NCBI GenBank assembly: GCA_031292275.1
Contig: JARLHL010000039.1
Coordinates: 1 to 64,000 of the forward strand
Length of the DNA: 64,000 nt
DNA from: Desulfocapsaceae bacterium
GTDB taxonomy: Bacteria; Desulfobacterota; Desulfobulbia; Desulfobulbales; Desulfocapsaceae
Direction of reading: 5' to 3'
Shown here: positions 1 to 7,866 of the stretch, in pieces
How the letters are laid out: each line of letters opens with the position of its first letter
Numbering within the stretch: the first letter of the stretch is position 1
Translations under genes and position numbers: made by a program
Notes under the pieces: generated by a model
The model's database searches: none
Told to the model about the DNA's origin: nothing
Seen by the model: only the letters and a program-made list of their open reading frames with translations

Positions 1-1147
1 CGGGGGCGCTTGCCGAGGGCCGGGTTATGGTCGCTACCTGGTTCTGGGACGTGTATGTGTACGTGGTGGTGCGGGCCAGCGGCATACCTGAGGCTTCCAC
101 TTCGGTCAGGCGGCTGCCGTTGGCGGCATAGGTATATGCGGTGACCGTGCCGTTGGCGTCGGTACTGGATACAGGTCTCAGCCAGTCATCATACACGAAG
201 GATACGCCGGTCCCGGATCCACAGCCGGAACAGCCGGAGCCCGACATGGATTGCACCCGCAACATCCCGTTCAGAGAGGTCAGAGTATAAGTGGAGACAT
301 TGCCCAGAGCATCCGTAATCACTCTGGTCTGCGCGGACAAATAGGCGATTGTCACCTTGTCTTTGCCGTCGGCAAGCGTAGAGCCGACTACCCGGTCACT
401 GCTGTCATAGGTGATTGTCTGGATGCGGATTCCGGCCTCATCGACAATGCCGGTCAGATTGTGGATGTCCCTGGCGTCGGTATATTCATAGACTCTGAAG
501 GTTCCATCCGGACGGGTAACCCGGATCAGATTGCTGTTGCTGTCATACGTAAAAGTGAAATTCCCCGCAGGGGTGGCGACACCGGTTAATTTGTTGTTGG
601 CGTAGGTAAATGTCAGCATCCTGCCAAGGGTATCGGTGACTGCAGAGAGCTGCGCACCCGTCCAGGTACAGGTGATCCCCGTCCCGTTGCGCTGCGTAAT
701 GGCGGTCAGTCGGCCCTGGGCATCATAGGTGCGCGTAGCCCTGTCTGCCTGAATAAGCTGATATCCCCCGCCTGAAAGCCGGACAATGGTCTGAGGACTT
801 CCCAGGTTGGTGGTATAGTTGCCGTATGCGTCATACGGAAATCGAACGCGCTGGCCATCATGCTTCACCAGGGTAATGCTGAGCGAGGTGTCCACAAGAC
901 GCTCGGAGAATGAGTGCGACCAGCCATATCCCATAGCTCCGTTTTCCGCGGATTGGCTGTTGTACGTACGGCGAAAGGCCAAGCCGTTCACCGGCCCGTC
1001 CAGGATGATGTCCGTTTCCGATTGATATTTGTTGCCGACGGCAAAGTTGATTCCATGCCCGCTGATTATCGGAACGGAAGAAGCGTGACCGGTGGACGAC
1101 AAAACGACCAGGATGGCCGCAATAACAACACATGTCATTGATTTCAT
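1..1147 (-). CDS. RHS-repeat protein, N-terminal part (runs off the window)
   Basis: Open frame on the minus strand from an ATG at 1147 down to the window edge, about 382 codons with no stop, so the C-terminus is missing. It begins with a Sec-type signal peptide (MKSMTCVVIAAILVVL, then STGHASS). Next comes a segment typical of the start of RHS proteins (residues ~45-110, with LAFRRTYNSQ and GYGWSHSFSERL). Repeated YD-type units follow, such as LGRMLTFTYANNKL, FTFTYDSNSNLIRVTRPDG and ALGNVSTYTLTSL. RHS proteins are large secreted or surface shells, often carrying a variable C-terminal toxin or adhesin tip; that end is not visible here, so no effector function can be assigned. It lies 47 nt downstream of a secreted protein gene on the same strand and probably shares its transcript. 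Confidence 0.85.
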   Translation of the reverse strand, partial: MKSMTCVVIAAILVVLSSTGHASSVPIISGHGINFAVGNKYQSETDIILDGPVNGLAFRRTYNSQSAENGAMGYGWSHSFSERLVDTSLSITLVKHDGQRVRFPYDAYGNYTTNLGSPQTIVRLSGGGYQLIQADRATRTYDAQGRLTAITQRNGTGITCTWTGAQLSAVTDTLGRMLTFTYANNKLTGVATPAGNFTFTYDSNSNLIRVTRPDGTFRVYEYTDARDIHNLTGIVDEAGIRIQTITYDSSDRVVGSTLADGKDKVTIAYLSAQTRVITDALGNVSTYTLTSLNGMLRVQSMSGSGCSGCGSGTGVSFVYDDWLRPVSSTDANGTVTAYTYAANGSRLTEVEASGMPLARTTTYTYTSQNQVATITRPSASAP

Positions 1148-1194
1148 GGCAGCTCTCGGGAAACGGATAATGGGAAATACCTTTACGGGCCGGA

Positions 1195-1728
1195 TTATGG
1201 CGCGGAGGTTCCGGGAACAGGGCAGGGGCCTTGGTTATACGGGCCTGTCACACAAAACAAGCCGGGTGCCGAACAGGACCCTTCAAATCCGAACCCTAGC
1301 CACGCCTGGCCGGAAGGGAGCCTTGAGGTGTCAAGACCGGCGGCTATTCCGATAAAGGGATAGGTGCTGTTCAGGATGACGAGGATATGAGAACCGTTTT
1401 CGTTCCGGATTACACGATGCCCTAAAGAGACATAATATTGGGTGAGCGCCCCGGAAGAGGCCATGGTATCCCCGTAAGGGGCGTAACTGGCCAACGTGTT
1501 CCCCCGGCAGTCAACGGCATGAACAAGATAGATCCGCGTCTTGTTTTCGTCAGGCGGATCTGTGTCGCAGGCCGTATATTCAAGTCCGACCACATACACA
1601 CCGTTGCTTCCAACCGTACAATAACAGTTTGTGTAGGCTTCGGCGGCATTCGGAAGCATCGTGCAGAGCAGAAGTAAGAAGGTGGCGAAGATAATTTTAC
1701 CACCGGCATGCAGGGAGATCGATTGCAT
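1195..1728 (-). CDS. Secreted cysteine-rich protein of unknown function
   Basis: A 177-residue protein with a clear N-terminal signal peptide (hydrophobic core FATFLLLLCTMLP, likely cleavage after AAEA). The mature part has seven cysteines, including NCYC near the new N-terminus and GSC, LFC and GPC close to the C-terminus. That pattern suggests disulfides in an exported protein. I do not recognise the family. It sits between the mini-RHS gene and the large RHS gene on the same strand, so it may be an accessory of the RHS product or simply another envelope protein of the locus. No enzyme motif is visible. Confidence 0.6.
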   Translation of the reverse strand: MQSISLHAGGKIIFATFLLLLCTMLPNAAEAYTNCYCTVGSNGVYVVGLEYTACDTDPPDENKTRIYLVHAVDCRGNTLASYAPYGDTMASSGALTQYYVSLGHRVIRNENGSHILVILNSTYPFIGIAAGLDTSRLPSGQAWLGFGFEGSCSAPGLFCVTGPYNQGPCPVPGTSAP

Positions 1729-1918
1729 AAGATTTCTCGAGAGGGTGATGATTTACCTTTATCATGACGTCAGCCATTTTCCGAAAACTTCCGTCAGGAA
1801 CCCGTGTGCTGTCTCTTTCTCGTGCCCACTCCGATGTGAAAATGGGATGGGCAGATCGTGAACACCGCCTTTGGTTTGAATCGTGATGGGCAGTGAGCAA
1901 CTCACTCCGGCACCGGCT

Positions 1919-2128
1919 TCATGGTGCGGTTGATACGGTACGTAAACGATTTCCGGTACTGTCATAGGCGTATTCAACGGAACGGCCATCTCCATACATG
2001 GCTTTAATCAACCTGTGACGAGCATCATAGGTATATGTGACATCGGCAAATGAAGGGACAGCCATAAGACAACCAATGACAAGAGCTCCTGACAATAAAC
2101 ATATTTTTTTATACGATGTAGTCTTCAT
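1919..2128 (-). CDS. Mini-RHS peptide: signal peptide plus one or two YD repeats
   Basis: A 69-residue frame starting at MKTTSYKKICLL (ATG at 2128, AGGA just upstream). Residues 1-28 form a signal peptide ending PSFA. The whole mature part is RHS/YD sequence: VTYTYDARHRLIKAMYGDGR followed by SVEYAYDSTGNRLRTVSTAP and a stop. A free-standing unit this short is unusual, because YD repeats normally occur in tens. It may be the stump of a larger RHS gene cut by a stop, a degraded copy of the downstream RHS gene, or a genuine small exported peptide. An upstream in-frame start exists at 2158, but it would precede the signal peptide and is less likely. Confidence 0.55.
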   Translation of the reverse strand: MKTTSYKKICLLSGALVIGCLMAVPSFADVTYTYDARHRLIKAMYGDGRSVEYAYDSTGNRLRTVSTAP

Positions 2129-2178
2129 ATTCCTGTATTTTATGTAAAAGCCATGCAAGTATACGGATGTCTTGATAA

Positions 2179-3059
2179 TTATTTGCTTTCAGGTTGTTCT
2201 GCCCTGAATTTGTCTGCATTAACAATCATTTCCTTTATCATTTTTTCCTGCTCTTCTTTGCTCATCTGCAAATCCCCGACTGTAAGATCCGGCATGATTC
2301 CCTCGGGAAGCGCGGGGGCCAGGGACTCACTCCCGGTAGTTTTCCCGATCTCCGGAGATGCGAAAACAGCCATGGCTTGCCGTACGGCTTGCGTCGTCAT
2401 GGCCTCCCTCGTCCGGTCTGTCCGGATGGTTATGTCTCGGGCAGAGGTGAAAAGTGCTTCCGGAATTGGAGAGGTGGTGTCAATCCGGGTTGCCGTTATG
2501 CTGCGAACCTCCCCGGAAGGTGTGTAAAAATCAGCGCGAAGCGGTATATCCGTTCCCCGCAGATAATATATTTTTGAGTGGATCATCGATGCCTTATCGC
2601 CAGCTGTGACGATATCGCATGCATGCCCCAGTATTTTCTCCTCACCGGGGTATCCTGTTGGGTATGGTTTATATTGACGAGCATTTTTGTTAACGGCCTG
2701 CTGCTCTTTAGGGGTAAGCTTTGCGTATTCAAGTTGATACAGTTTATAGGGGCTTACCGTTTTGGTGCCGGTTTTTTCTGCTGGATTATACTGTATAACC
2801 CAGTCCTTATCGGAGATTTCCAGGCGATTGAGCGGAATTTCTTTCCCGCCGGCCTTCAGGATAACTGAGGTTTTTTTGGCACGAGCCGCGCCAAAATCTT
2901 TGATGTAAAGAGTTTCCGTTCCCTGCTGGAGACCTTGAATCTCGTAAGTGATCGTCGCTTCTTTAAACGGGAGCTTTGCCTGCCAAGGATGTTCTGCTGA
3001 AACAGCGGGTTGCGTGATTAAAAAAGGATAGCCATTACAGCAGTGATGTATCCATTCAT
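2179..3059 (-). CDS. Periplasmic DUF4412-like protein with a frameshifted signal peptide
   Basis: About 290 residues of acidic/basic soluble protein (ITYEIQGLQQGTETLYIKDF, then a middle segment KILGHACDIV and YYLRGTDIPLRADF). The pattern of a protein reporting bound ligand and 'resistant to release' residues recalls DUF4412-type periplasmic proteins, but this assignment is weak. A perfect ribosome binding site (AAGGAGG, 3066-3072) sits 6 nt before ATG 3059. From that ATG the frame reads MNGYITAVMAILF and then stops. One extra T in the T6 run (A6 on the plus strand, 3020-3025) would join it to LITQPAVSA and the rest of the protein, making a textbook signal peptide. As written, only a poorly spaced GTG at 3063 opens the main frame, and it lacks a good signal peptide. 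The gene is therefore a sequencing indel, a fresh pseudogene, or slippage-controlled. Confidence 0.6.
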
Positions 3060-3366
3060 ACACGTCCTCCTTATAGCAGAAAGTATAGTATTGTATGCTC
3101 CGTGCCTAACATGTTGAGCGTGTCTGGTCAACAGGTATTTCACCTAAGGACTAATTTTTAGTTCATGGGAAAGGTGTGACCTCCAGGCAGGCTGAGCGCG
3201 GATATTGGGGTGATGATGCCTCATTCATCGAATCGCGGAAAACGCTGAACCGCAAACGATTAATGAAGTGTTTCGTGGAGGCGATACGGTGACGACGATG
3301 ATGCCTGCAATCTTCTTCTGACACGGCAATCCCATAAACGCCCTGTCGAAGAATACCGTAAGTATT

Positions 3367-3468
3367 GGGAGGCGGAGGTCGAATCGAACCGGTCAGTTTC
3401 CCGGTTCAGGGTGTTGACGGCGGCTCGGTCTTCATGCCCGCCGTCCGGTTCTAGAGCCGGCGCCCCTC
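3367..3468. other. 102-nt highly structured element, tRNA-like but unassigned
   Basis: Outer arms GGGAGGCG (3367-3374) and CGCCCCTC (3461-3468) can pair over 7 of 8 positions. Inside lie three strong hairpins: AACCGG/CCGGTT, GACGGCGG/CCGCCGTC (8 bp, 14-nt loop) and CCGG/CCGG closing a TTCTAGAG loop. On the minus strand the 3' side carries GTTCGATTC followed by CCGCCTCC, as in a tRNA T-loop and acceptor, and the first inner arm has the 6-bp stem and 4-nt loop seen in tRNA-Sec D-arms. No 7-nt anticodon loop can be drawn. It may be a degenerate tRNA or an unknown structured RNA; the strand is undecided. The rest of 3060-3522 shows nothing else. Confidence 0.35.
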
Positions 3469-3522
3469 TCAGTGTGGTCCATGGGATAAGGCGCCATTCT
3501 TTTTGGGATCTGCGAACTCTGC

Positions 3523-4443
3523 TTACCCGTGGAGCTTGTTGGGGCTCATAATGTTGTCTTCCATATGCTTGAGTTCGTCGATACCGGAGATGATGATGGC
3601 GGGATCCGGGAGCAACTCCTCGTCTGGAAGCTTGTCTTCATAGGTCATGTTTGAAAGAAGAAACTTCATGCAGTTGATCCGTGCGAGCTTCTTGTCGTCC
3701 GAGCGGATGATGGTCCACGGCGCCAGGGTGCGGTTGGTTTCGGACAGCATCTGGAATTTCCTCACCGAATACTGATCCCAGTATTTCTGGGCCAGATTGT
3801 CGATGGGGGAGAGCTTGTATTGCTTGAGGAGGTCTGTCTTGCGGGAGTCAAACCGCTCCTTCTGGATGTTTTTAGATACGGAAAAATAAAATTTAAAGAG
3901 TTTTATCCCGTCCTTGACCAGCAGTTCCTCCACCATGGGGACATCTTTCAGAAATCGTTTGTTCTGCTCATCGGTGCAGAATCCCATGATCGGTTCCACC
4001 ATGGCCCGGTTGTACCAACTGCGGTCAAAAAAGACCAGTTCTCCCGCTGACGGCAGGCGCGAGGTGTAGCGTTGAAAATACCATTGGGTCTGCTCCGTCT
4101 CGTTGGGCTTGGTCAGGGCCACTACCCGGGCGGTCCTCGGGTTCAGGTGCTCGATGAACCGTTTGATGGTGCCGCCCTTGCCGGCTGCGTCCCGTCCCTC
4201 GAAGATCGCCACTACCCTCTGGCCGCTTTCCTTCATATGGCTTTGAAGCTTCATCAGCTCGATCTGGAGCTTTTTCAATTCCATTTCATAGGAGAGTTGG
4301 GTGGTTTTCACCCAGATGGCGGTCTTGTCTTTGCCTTTTTTCTGATCGACATTGGCCAGGGCGGTTCCCTCTGCCAGGATGATTGCTTCGGTCTTTTTTG
4401 CCGCCTTATCCTCTTTCTGCTTTTTGCTCATGATGGTCACCAT
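3523..4443 (-). CDS. ppk2: Polyphosphate kinase 2 family protein (copy A)
   Basis: 306 residues. PPK2 enzymes move phosphate between polyphosphate and nucleotides in the cytoplasm, usually making ATP or GTP from polyphosphate. Walker A is FEGRDAAGKGGTIKR (residues ~81-95). The family signature FFDRSWYNRAMVEPIMGFC lies at ~138-157 and the lid-region arginine motif KERFDSRKTDLLKQYKLS at ~205-222. Length fits a single-domain class I PPK2. A Lys-rich 45-residue N-terminal extension precedes the core. A second start four codons in (MSKKQK) is equally possible, as neither has a clear ribosome binding site. It follows a second ppk2 by 35 nt on the same strand. PPK2 is certain; nucleotide preference is not readable from sequence. 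Confidence 0.93.
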   Translation of the reverse strand: MVTIMSKKQKEDKAAKKTEAIILAEGTALANVDQKKGKDKTAIWVKTTQLSYEMELKKLQIELMKLQSHMKESGQRVVAIFEGRDAAGKGGTIKRFIEHLNPRTARVVALTKPNETEQTQWYFQRYTSRLPSAGELVFFDRSWYNRAMVEPIMGFCTDEQNKRFLKDVPMVEELLVKDGIKLFKFYFSVSKNIQKERFDSRKTDLLKQYKLSPIDNLAQKYWDQYSVRKFQMLSETNRTLAPWTIIRSDDKKLARINCMKFLLSNMTYEDKLPDEELLPDPAIIISGIDELKHMEDNIMSPNKLHG

Positions 4444-4478
4444 GTTGATGGAAAATAGAGAAAAGATCCACTGCCGGG

Positions 4479-5447
4479 TTAACGCAGAGGGGCACCGAAT
4501 TTTTTTTGTTCCCGCTTCATATTCTTGAGTTCAACGTCGCCCGGAATGACAACCTCCGGATCCATTGCAAAATTGAGGGACTTGCTGCGGCCCACATATT
4601 TAATAGAACTCAGGATGAGCTTCATAGTTTCCCGTCGGGCCAGGTGCTTGTTGTCCGAGCGGATGATCCACCATTTGGACTTTTCGGTATGGGTCTTTTC
4701 CAGCAGGACCTTTTTCTTCTCGGTGAATTCGTTCCAGAGCTCCTGGGCCTGCAGGTCCACCTCGCTGAGTTTCCACTGACGCAGGGGGTCGTTCCTTCTT
4801 CTTTCGAATCGCCGTGCCTGCTCCTCCTTGCTGACGGAAAAATAGAGCTTTAAAAGGATGGTCCTGCCGGCGTCAAGGATGAAATTCTCCTCATAAGAGG
4901 TGACTTTTCTTAAAAAACGGAGGTATTGGGCCTTGCTGCAGAAGCCCATCACCGGTTCAACCATGGCCCGGTTGTACCAACTGCGGTCAAAAAGGACTAT
5001 CTCGCCTGCATGGGGAAACTGTTCAATATACCGTTTCATGTGCAGCTCTGTCTTCTGGTACTCGTTGGGCTTGCCCAGGGCAGTGACGCGATAGCGTTTC
5101 CCGTTCATATAGCGGGTCAGCCGGCGGATAGTCCCGCCCTTGCCTGAGGCATCCCGGCCGTCGAAGAGGATGATCATCTTCTTGCCGGTGCGTTCCAGGT
5201 GGTTTTGCATCTTGATGAGCTCCGCCTGGTACGGCTTCAACTCCTCTGCGTTGTAATAGTCCAAGAGACAGGATTTGATGATCTGCTCTTTATCTTCTGA
5301 TTTCAATACACTGGCTATCTTTCGGCTCTGCTCGTTCGGGGGGCCCGCCGCGATGTCCTTCTCAAGATTCTTCACCAGATCCTTAATGGTGGCGGTCGTC
5401 CCCCTCCGATGTCGGGGCGGGGATTTTTTGTTGCCTGGGTCGCTCAT
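4479..5447 (-). CDS. ppk2: Polyphosphate kinase 2 family protein (copy B)
   Basis: 322 residues from MSDPGNKK; the ATG at 5447 has AGGAG 6 nt upstream, so the longer frame to 5492 is rejected. Walker A FDGRDASGKGGTIRR lies at ~96-110, LFDRSWYNRAMVEPVMGFC at ~152-170, and the lid motif ARRFERRRNDPLRQWKLS follows. It differs from its neighbour throughout, so this is an old paralogue pair rather than a recent duplication. The ~75-residue N-terminal extension (TIKDLVKNLEKDIAAG) is charged and predicted helical, a possible oligomerisation or partner region. First gene of the two-gene ppk2 transcript. In other bacteria PPK2 paralogues divide ADP- and AMP-phosphorylating roles; whether these do is unknown. 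Confidence 0.93.
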   Translation of the reverse strand: MSDPGNKKSPPRHRRGTTATIKDLVKNLEKDIAAGPPNEQSRKIASVLKSEDKEQIIKSCLLDYYNAEELKPYQAELIKMQNHLERTGKKMIILFDGRDASGKGGTIRRLTRYMNGKRYRVTALGKPNEYQKTELHMKRYIEQFPHAGEIVLFDRSWYNRAMVEPVMGFCSKAQYLRFLRKVTSYEENFILDAGRTILLKLYFSVSKEEQARRFERRRNDPLRQWKLSEVDLQAQELWNEFTEKKKVLLEKTHTEKSKWWIIRSDNKHLARRETMKLILSSIKYVGRSKSLNFAMDPEVVIPGDVELKNMKREQKKFGAPLR

Positions 5448-5605
5448 ACGATCTCCTGATTTGAAAAAAACCGGTCCTTCGGACCTGTACAATTATTATT
5501 TTCAATGTAATTTTGTGATTAGCCGATAAAAAAAGCAATTGATATTTTTCGGATAATGAATTTTCTGACAAAAAAAAACGGCTGATGGCGACGGTAGGGT
5601 GCAGG

Positions 5606-6331
5606 CTAATTGAGTTTTCTGCCCAGAACGAACATCCGGCCGTATATCTCCGGGAGTAAATTTTTTTTTAAACCGTCAACGACCTCCTGAACAGGATAGG
5701 CGATGCGGAAATGCCGGATCCGGATGGTCTCCGCAGTTAGGGCGAGGACAGCGCAGGAAGCGCTGGGGTCGTTGTCGAACATCCGGCCTACGCTGCCGGG
5801 ATTGATAAAATGGGTGGTTCCCGCAGTTCGGTGAAAGGGGCTGTGGGAATGGCCTGTTATGATTATTCGGGCTGGTGTCTGCGCCGCGAGTTCGGAGAGT
5901 CTTTCCGCAGAGGTTTCCGGAAAGAGGAACTCGTCATCGTCCAAAGGACTGCCATGGAACACCCCGATCTTCAGGGCCGGATTGCCGTCTGGATCAAGAA
6001 GAATTGAGGTGGGCAGGGAGCGGAGATAGATCGCATTCTCTGCCAGCATCTGTTCCGCAGTCCAGGTGTACATAATCCGTTTTTCATGCTTGGACGGTTT
6101 TTTTAAGGGTTTTCCCGCCAGGAGTTTCAGGACCTTTTTGTCGGTATTGCCGAGTATTGACAAGGACTGTCGCGCCCGCAGCCAGTTTATGGTCTCGTTG
6201 GGGAAGGGGCCGTAGACGGTTGAATCACCGGCATTGATGACGGCATCGAAGACTTCTCCTTCAAAATATCGTTCCACGGCGGCCAGGGCCGGGAAATTAG
6301 CGTGTATATCTGATACCAGCAGGATCTTCAT
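5606..6331 (-). CDS. Calcineurin-like metallophosphoesterase (YfcE/MJ0936 type)
   Basis: 241 residues from MKILLVSDIHAN; the longer frame from 6370 adds an unconserved tail. The metal-binding motifs appear in order: DIHAN (~8-12), GDSTVYGP (~35-42), GNTDKK (~60), FHGSPLDDD (~125) and GHSHSPFHRT (~160), then NPGSVG. These are the hallmarks of small two-metal phosphodiesterases/phosphatases of the YfcE group, which hydrolyse diester or phosphate-mononucleotide substrates in the cytoplasm. The true substrate is unknown. It is transcribed in the same direction as the ppk2 pair and lies 158 nt upstream of it, so it could belong to a phosphate-metabolism neighbourhood, though a shared transcript is not shown. 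Confidence 0.85.
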   Translation of the reverse strand: MKILLVSDIHANFPALAAVERYFEGEVFDAVINAGDSTVYGPFPNETINWLRARQSLSILGNTDKKVLKLLAGKPLKKPSKHEKRIMYTWTAEQMLAENAIYLRSLPTSILLDPDGNPALKIGVFHGSPLDDDEFLFPETSAERLSELAAQTPARIIITGHSHSPFHRTAGTTHFINPGSVGRMFDNDPSASCAVLALTAETIRIRHFRIAYPVQEVVDGLKKNLLPEIYGRMFVLGRKLN

Positions 6332-6669
6332 CTGTCTTGCCGTCTCCCTCTGTTGGTTGGGGCTGCGCAATTTCAGTCGGCTGTATCGGGGAGGAGGCGG
6401 AAAAGCGCTCTGCCTGCGATTGATCCAACCAGACTATGTATACAATAAATGGAAGTAATATTCTACAGATTGAGCTATTTTTTGTAGCATATTGAAACCT
6501 CCAGGTGGTAGAGTAAGTGTGGTGGTTTCTCGGGAGCGAGCGGAGGGGTTCTGCTGCCAGCGGTTACGTTTTACCCGGATCTTCGCAGCGCGAAAGGTTG
6601 CCGGGGGAACCCCAGGTAAGCGGTTTTGTCAGGTCTATGTTTTTCAGTTGAACAGGGTAGGATGTAAGA
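6332..6669. other. Divergent intergenic region, nothing recognised
   Basis: 338 bases between the divergently transcribed phosphoesterase and argJ genes. It must hold both promoters, but I see no convincing -35/-10 pair, operator, terminator or small gene here. Confidence 0.4.
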
Positions 6670-7854
6670 ATGATAATAAAAGGATTTTCGGCATCAGCGG
6701 TCCCGGCGGGTATTAAATACCCCGGCCGGTTGGATCTCGGGCTGATATGCAGTACCGCCCCGGCCGTTACCGCCGGTGTTTTTACGAAGAGTCTGGTCAA
6801 GGCGGCTCCTGTCGTTTTGGATATGGAGCGGTTGAAGCAGGGCCGGGCCCAGGCTATCCTGGTGAACAGCGGCTGTGCCAATGCGTGCACGGGCGAGCAG
6901 GGCATGGAGGCGGCCAGGGCGACCAGCCGTCTTGCCGCTCTGGCCCTGGGGATCCCTGAGGATATGGTCCAAGTCGCCTCCACCGGAGTCATAGGCGCCC
7001 CGCTCAATGTGGCTGCCTTCGAGGCGGCGATGGATTCGCTGGTCGGCGGGCTTGCCCCGGAGAATTTTGAAAAGGTTGCTCAGGCCATCATGACCACCGA
7101 TACGGTGATGAAGACCGCTTACCGCACCATCGTCATCGGCGGCAGGGAGATCAACTTCATGGGGATGGCCAAGGGAGCGGGGATGATCATGCCGAATATG
7201 GCAACAATGCTCGCCTTTATCCTCACCGATGCCCAGATAGGCTTTCCCGAATTGAATGCATGTCTGAAGGCAGGCGTGGCCCGGACCTTCAACCGTATCA
7301 CCATCGACGGTGATACCAGCACCAATGACATGGTCCTGGTGATGGCCAATGGCGCGGCGGGAAATAAATGGATTGATGACGAGGCGCCAGCGGATCAGCA
7401 GCTCTTCCGGGCAACCCTGGAGGATGTGATGCGGGAGCTGGCTCTGAAAATCGTGGCCGACGGCGAAGGCGCTACAAAGTGCATCACCATCCGTGTCTGC
7501 GGGGCTCGGGAGGCCGAAGAGGCCGAGCAGATGGCCAGAACCGTTGCTAATTCCAATCTGGTGAAAACGGCCTTTTTCGGCGAAGATGCCAACTGGGGCC
7601 GGATTATCGCCGCCATGGGGCGTTGCGGTGTACGCTTTCATCCCGAACAGGTTGATATCGCCTTTGGCGATGTGCAGATTGTAAGAAACGGTATAAGCCT
7701 GGGGTCTGACGCCGAGGAGGCGGCCACCGGGGTCTTGAAGCAGAAGGACATTACCGTCACCATCGACCTCAAGGACGGTAATGCTGCAGAAGAGATATAT
7801 ACCTGCGATTTTTCCATCGATTATGTAAAGATAAATGCCGATTACAGGACCTGA
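6670..7854 (+). CDS. argJ: Bifunctional glutamate N-acetyltransferase / amino-acid acetyltransferase (ornithine acetyltransferase)
   Basis: 394 residues, the usual length. ArgJ transfers acetyl from N-acetylornithine to glutamate in the cyclic arginine pathway; bifunctional forms also use acetyl-CoA. The self-cleavage site is intact: [16 protein letters not shown] with Thr179 as the nucleophile that becomes the N-terminus of the beta chain. [13 protein letters not shown] (~66-78) and STGVIGAPL (~104-112) form the oxyanion-hole region, and [16 protein letters not shown] lies near the C-terminus. It is followed after only 12 nt by the CHAD gene, so these probably share a transcript despite having no obvious functional link. 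Confidence 0.97.
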   Translation: MIIKGFSASAVPAGIKYPGRLDLGLICSTAPAVTAGVFTKSLVKAAPVVLDMERLKQGRAQAILVNSGCANACTGEQGMEAARATSRLAALALGIPEDMVQVASTGVIGAPLNVAAFEAAMDSLVGGLAPENFEKVAQAIMTTDTVMKTAYRTIVIGGREINFMGMAKGAGMIMPNMATMLAFILTDAQIGFPELNACLKAGVARTFNRITIDGDTSTNDMVLVMANGAAGNKWIDDEAPADQQLFRATLEDVMRELALKIVADGEGATKCITIRVCGAREAEEAEQMARTVANSNLVKTAFFGEDANWGRIIAAMGRCGVRFHPEQVDIAFGDVQIVRNGISLGSDAEEAATGVLKQKDITVTIDLKDGNAAEEIYTCDFSIDYVKINADYRT

Positions 7855-7866
7855 TGCCATTCTCTG

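Noticed and set aside
1762-1995. Minus-strand open frame overlapping the mini-RHS gene
   Set aside because: No family signal, and it overlaps the RHS-like frame out of phase; the latter has a signal peptide and clear YD motifs.
3367-3468. A working selenocysteine tRNA
   Set aside because: Some pieces fit (acceptor-like arms, 6-bp D-type arm, T-loop sequence), but no anticodon loop with TCA can be formed on either strand and the T-stem does not pair.
6694-7860. Long open frame antisense to argJ
   Set aside because: Explained by the high-GC third codon positions of argJ; composition (His/Gly/Arg-rich) is that of a shadow.
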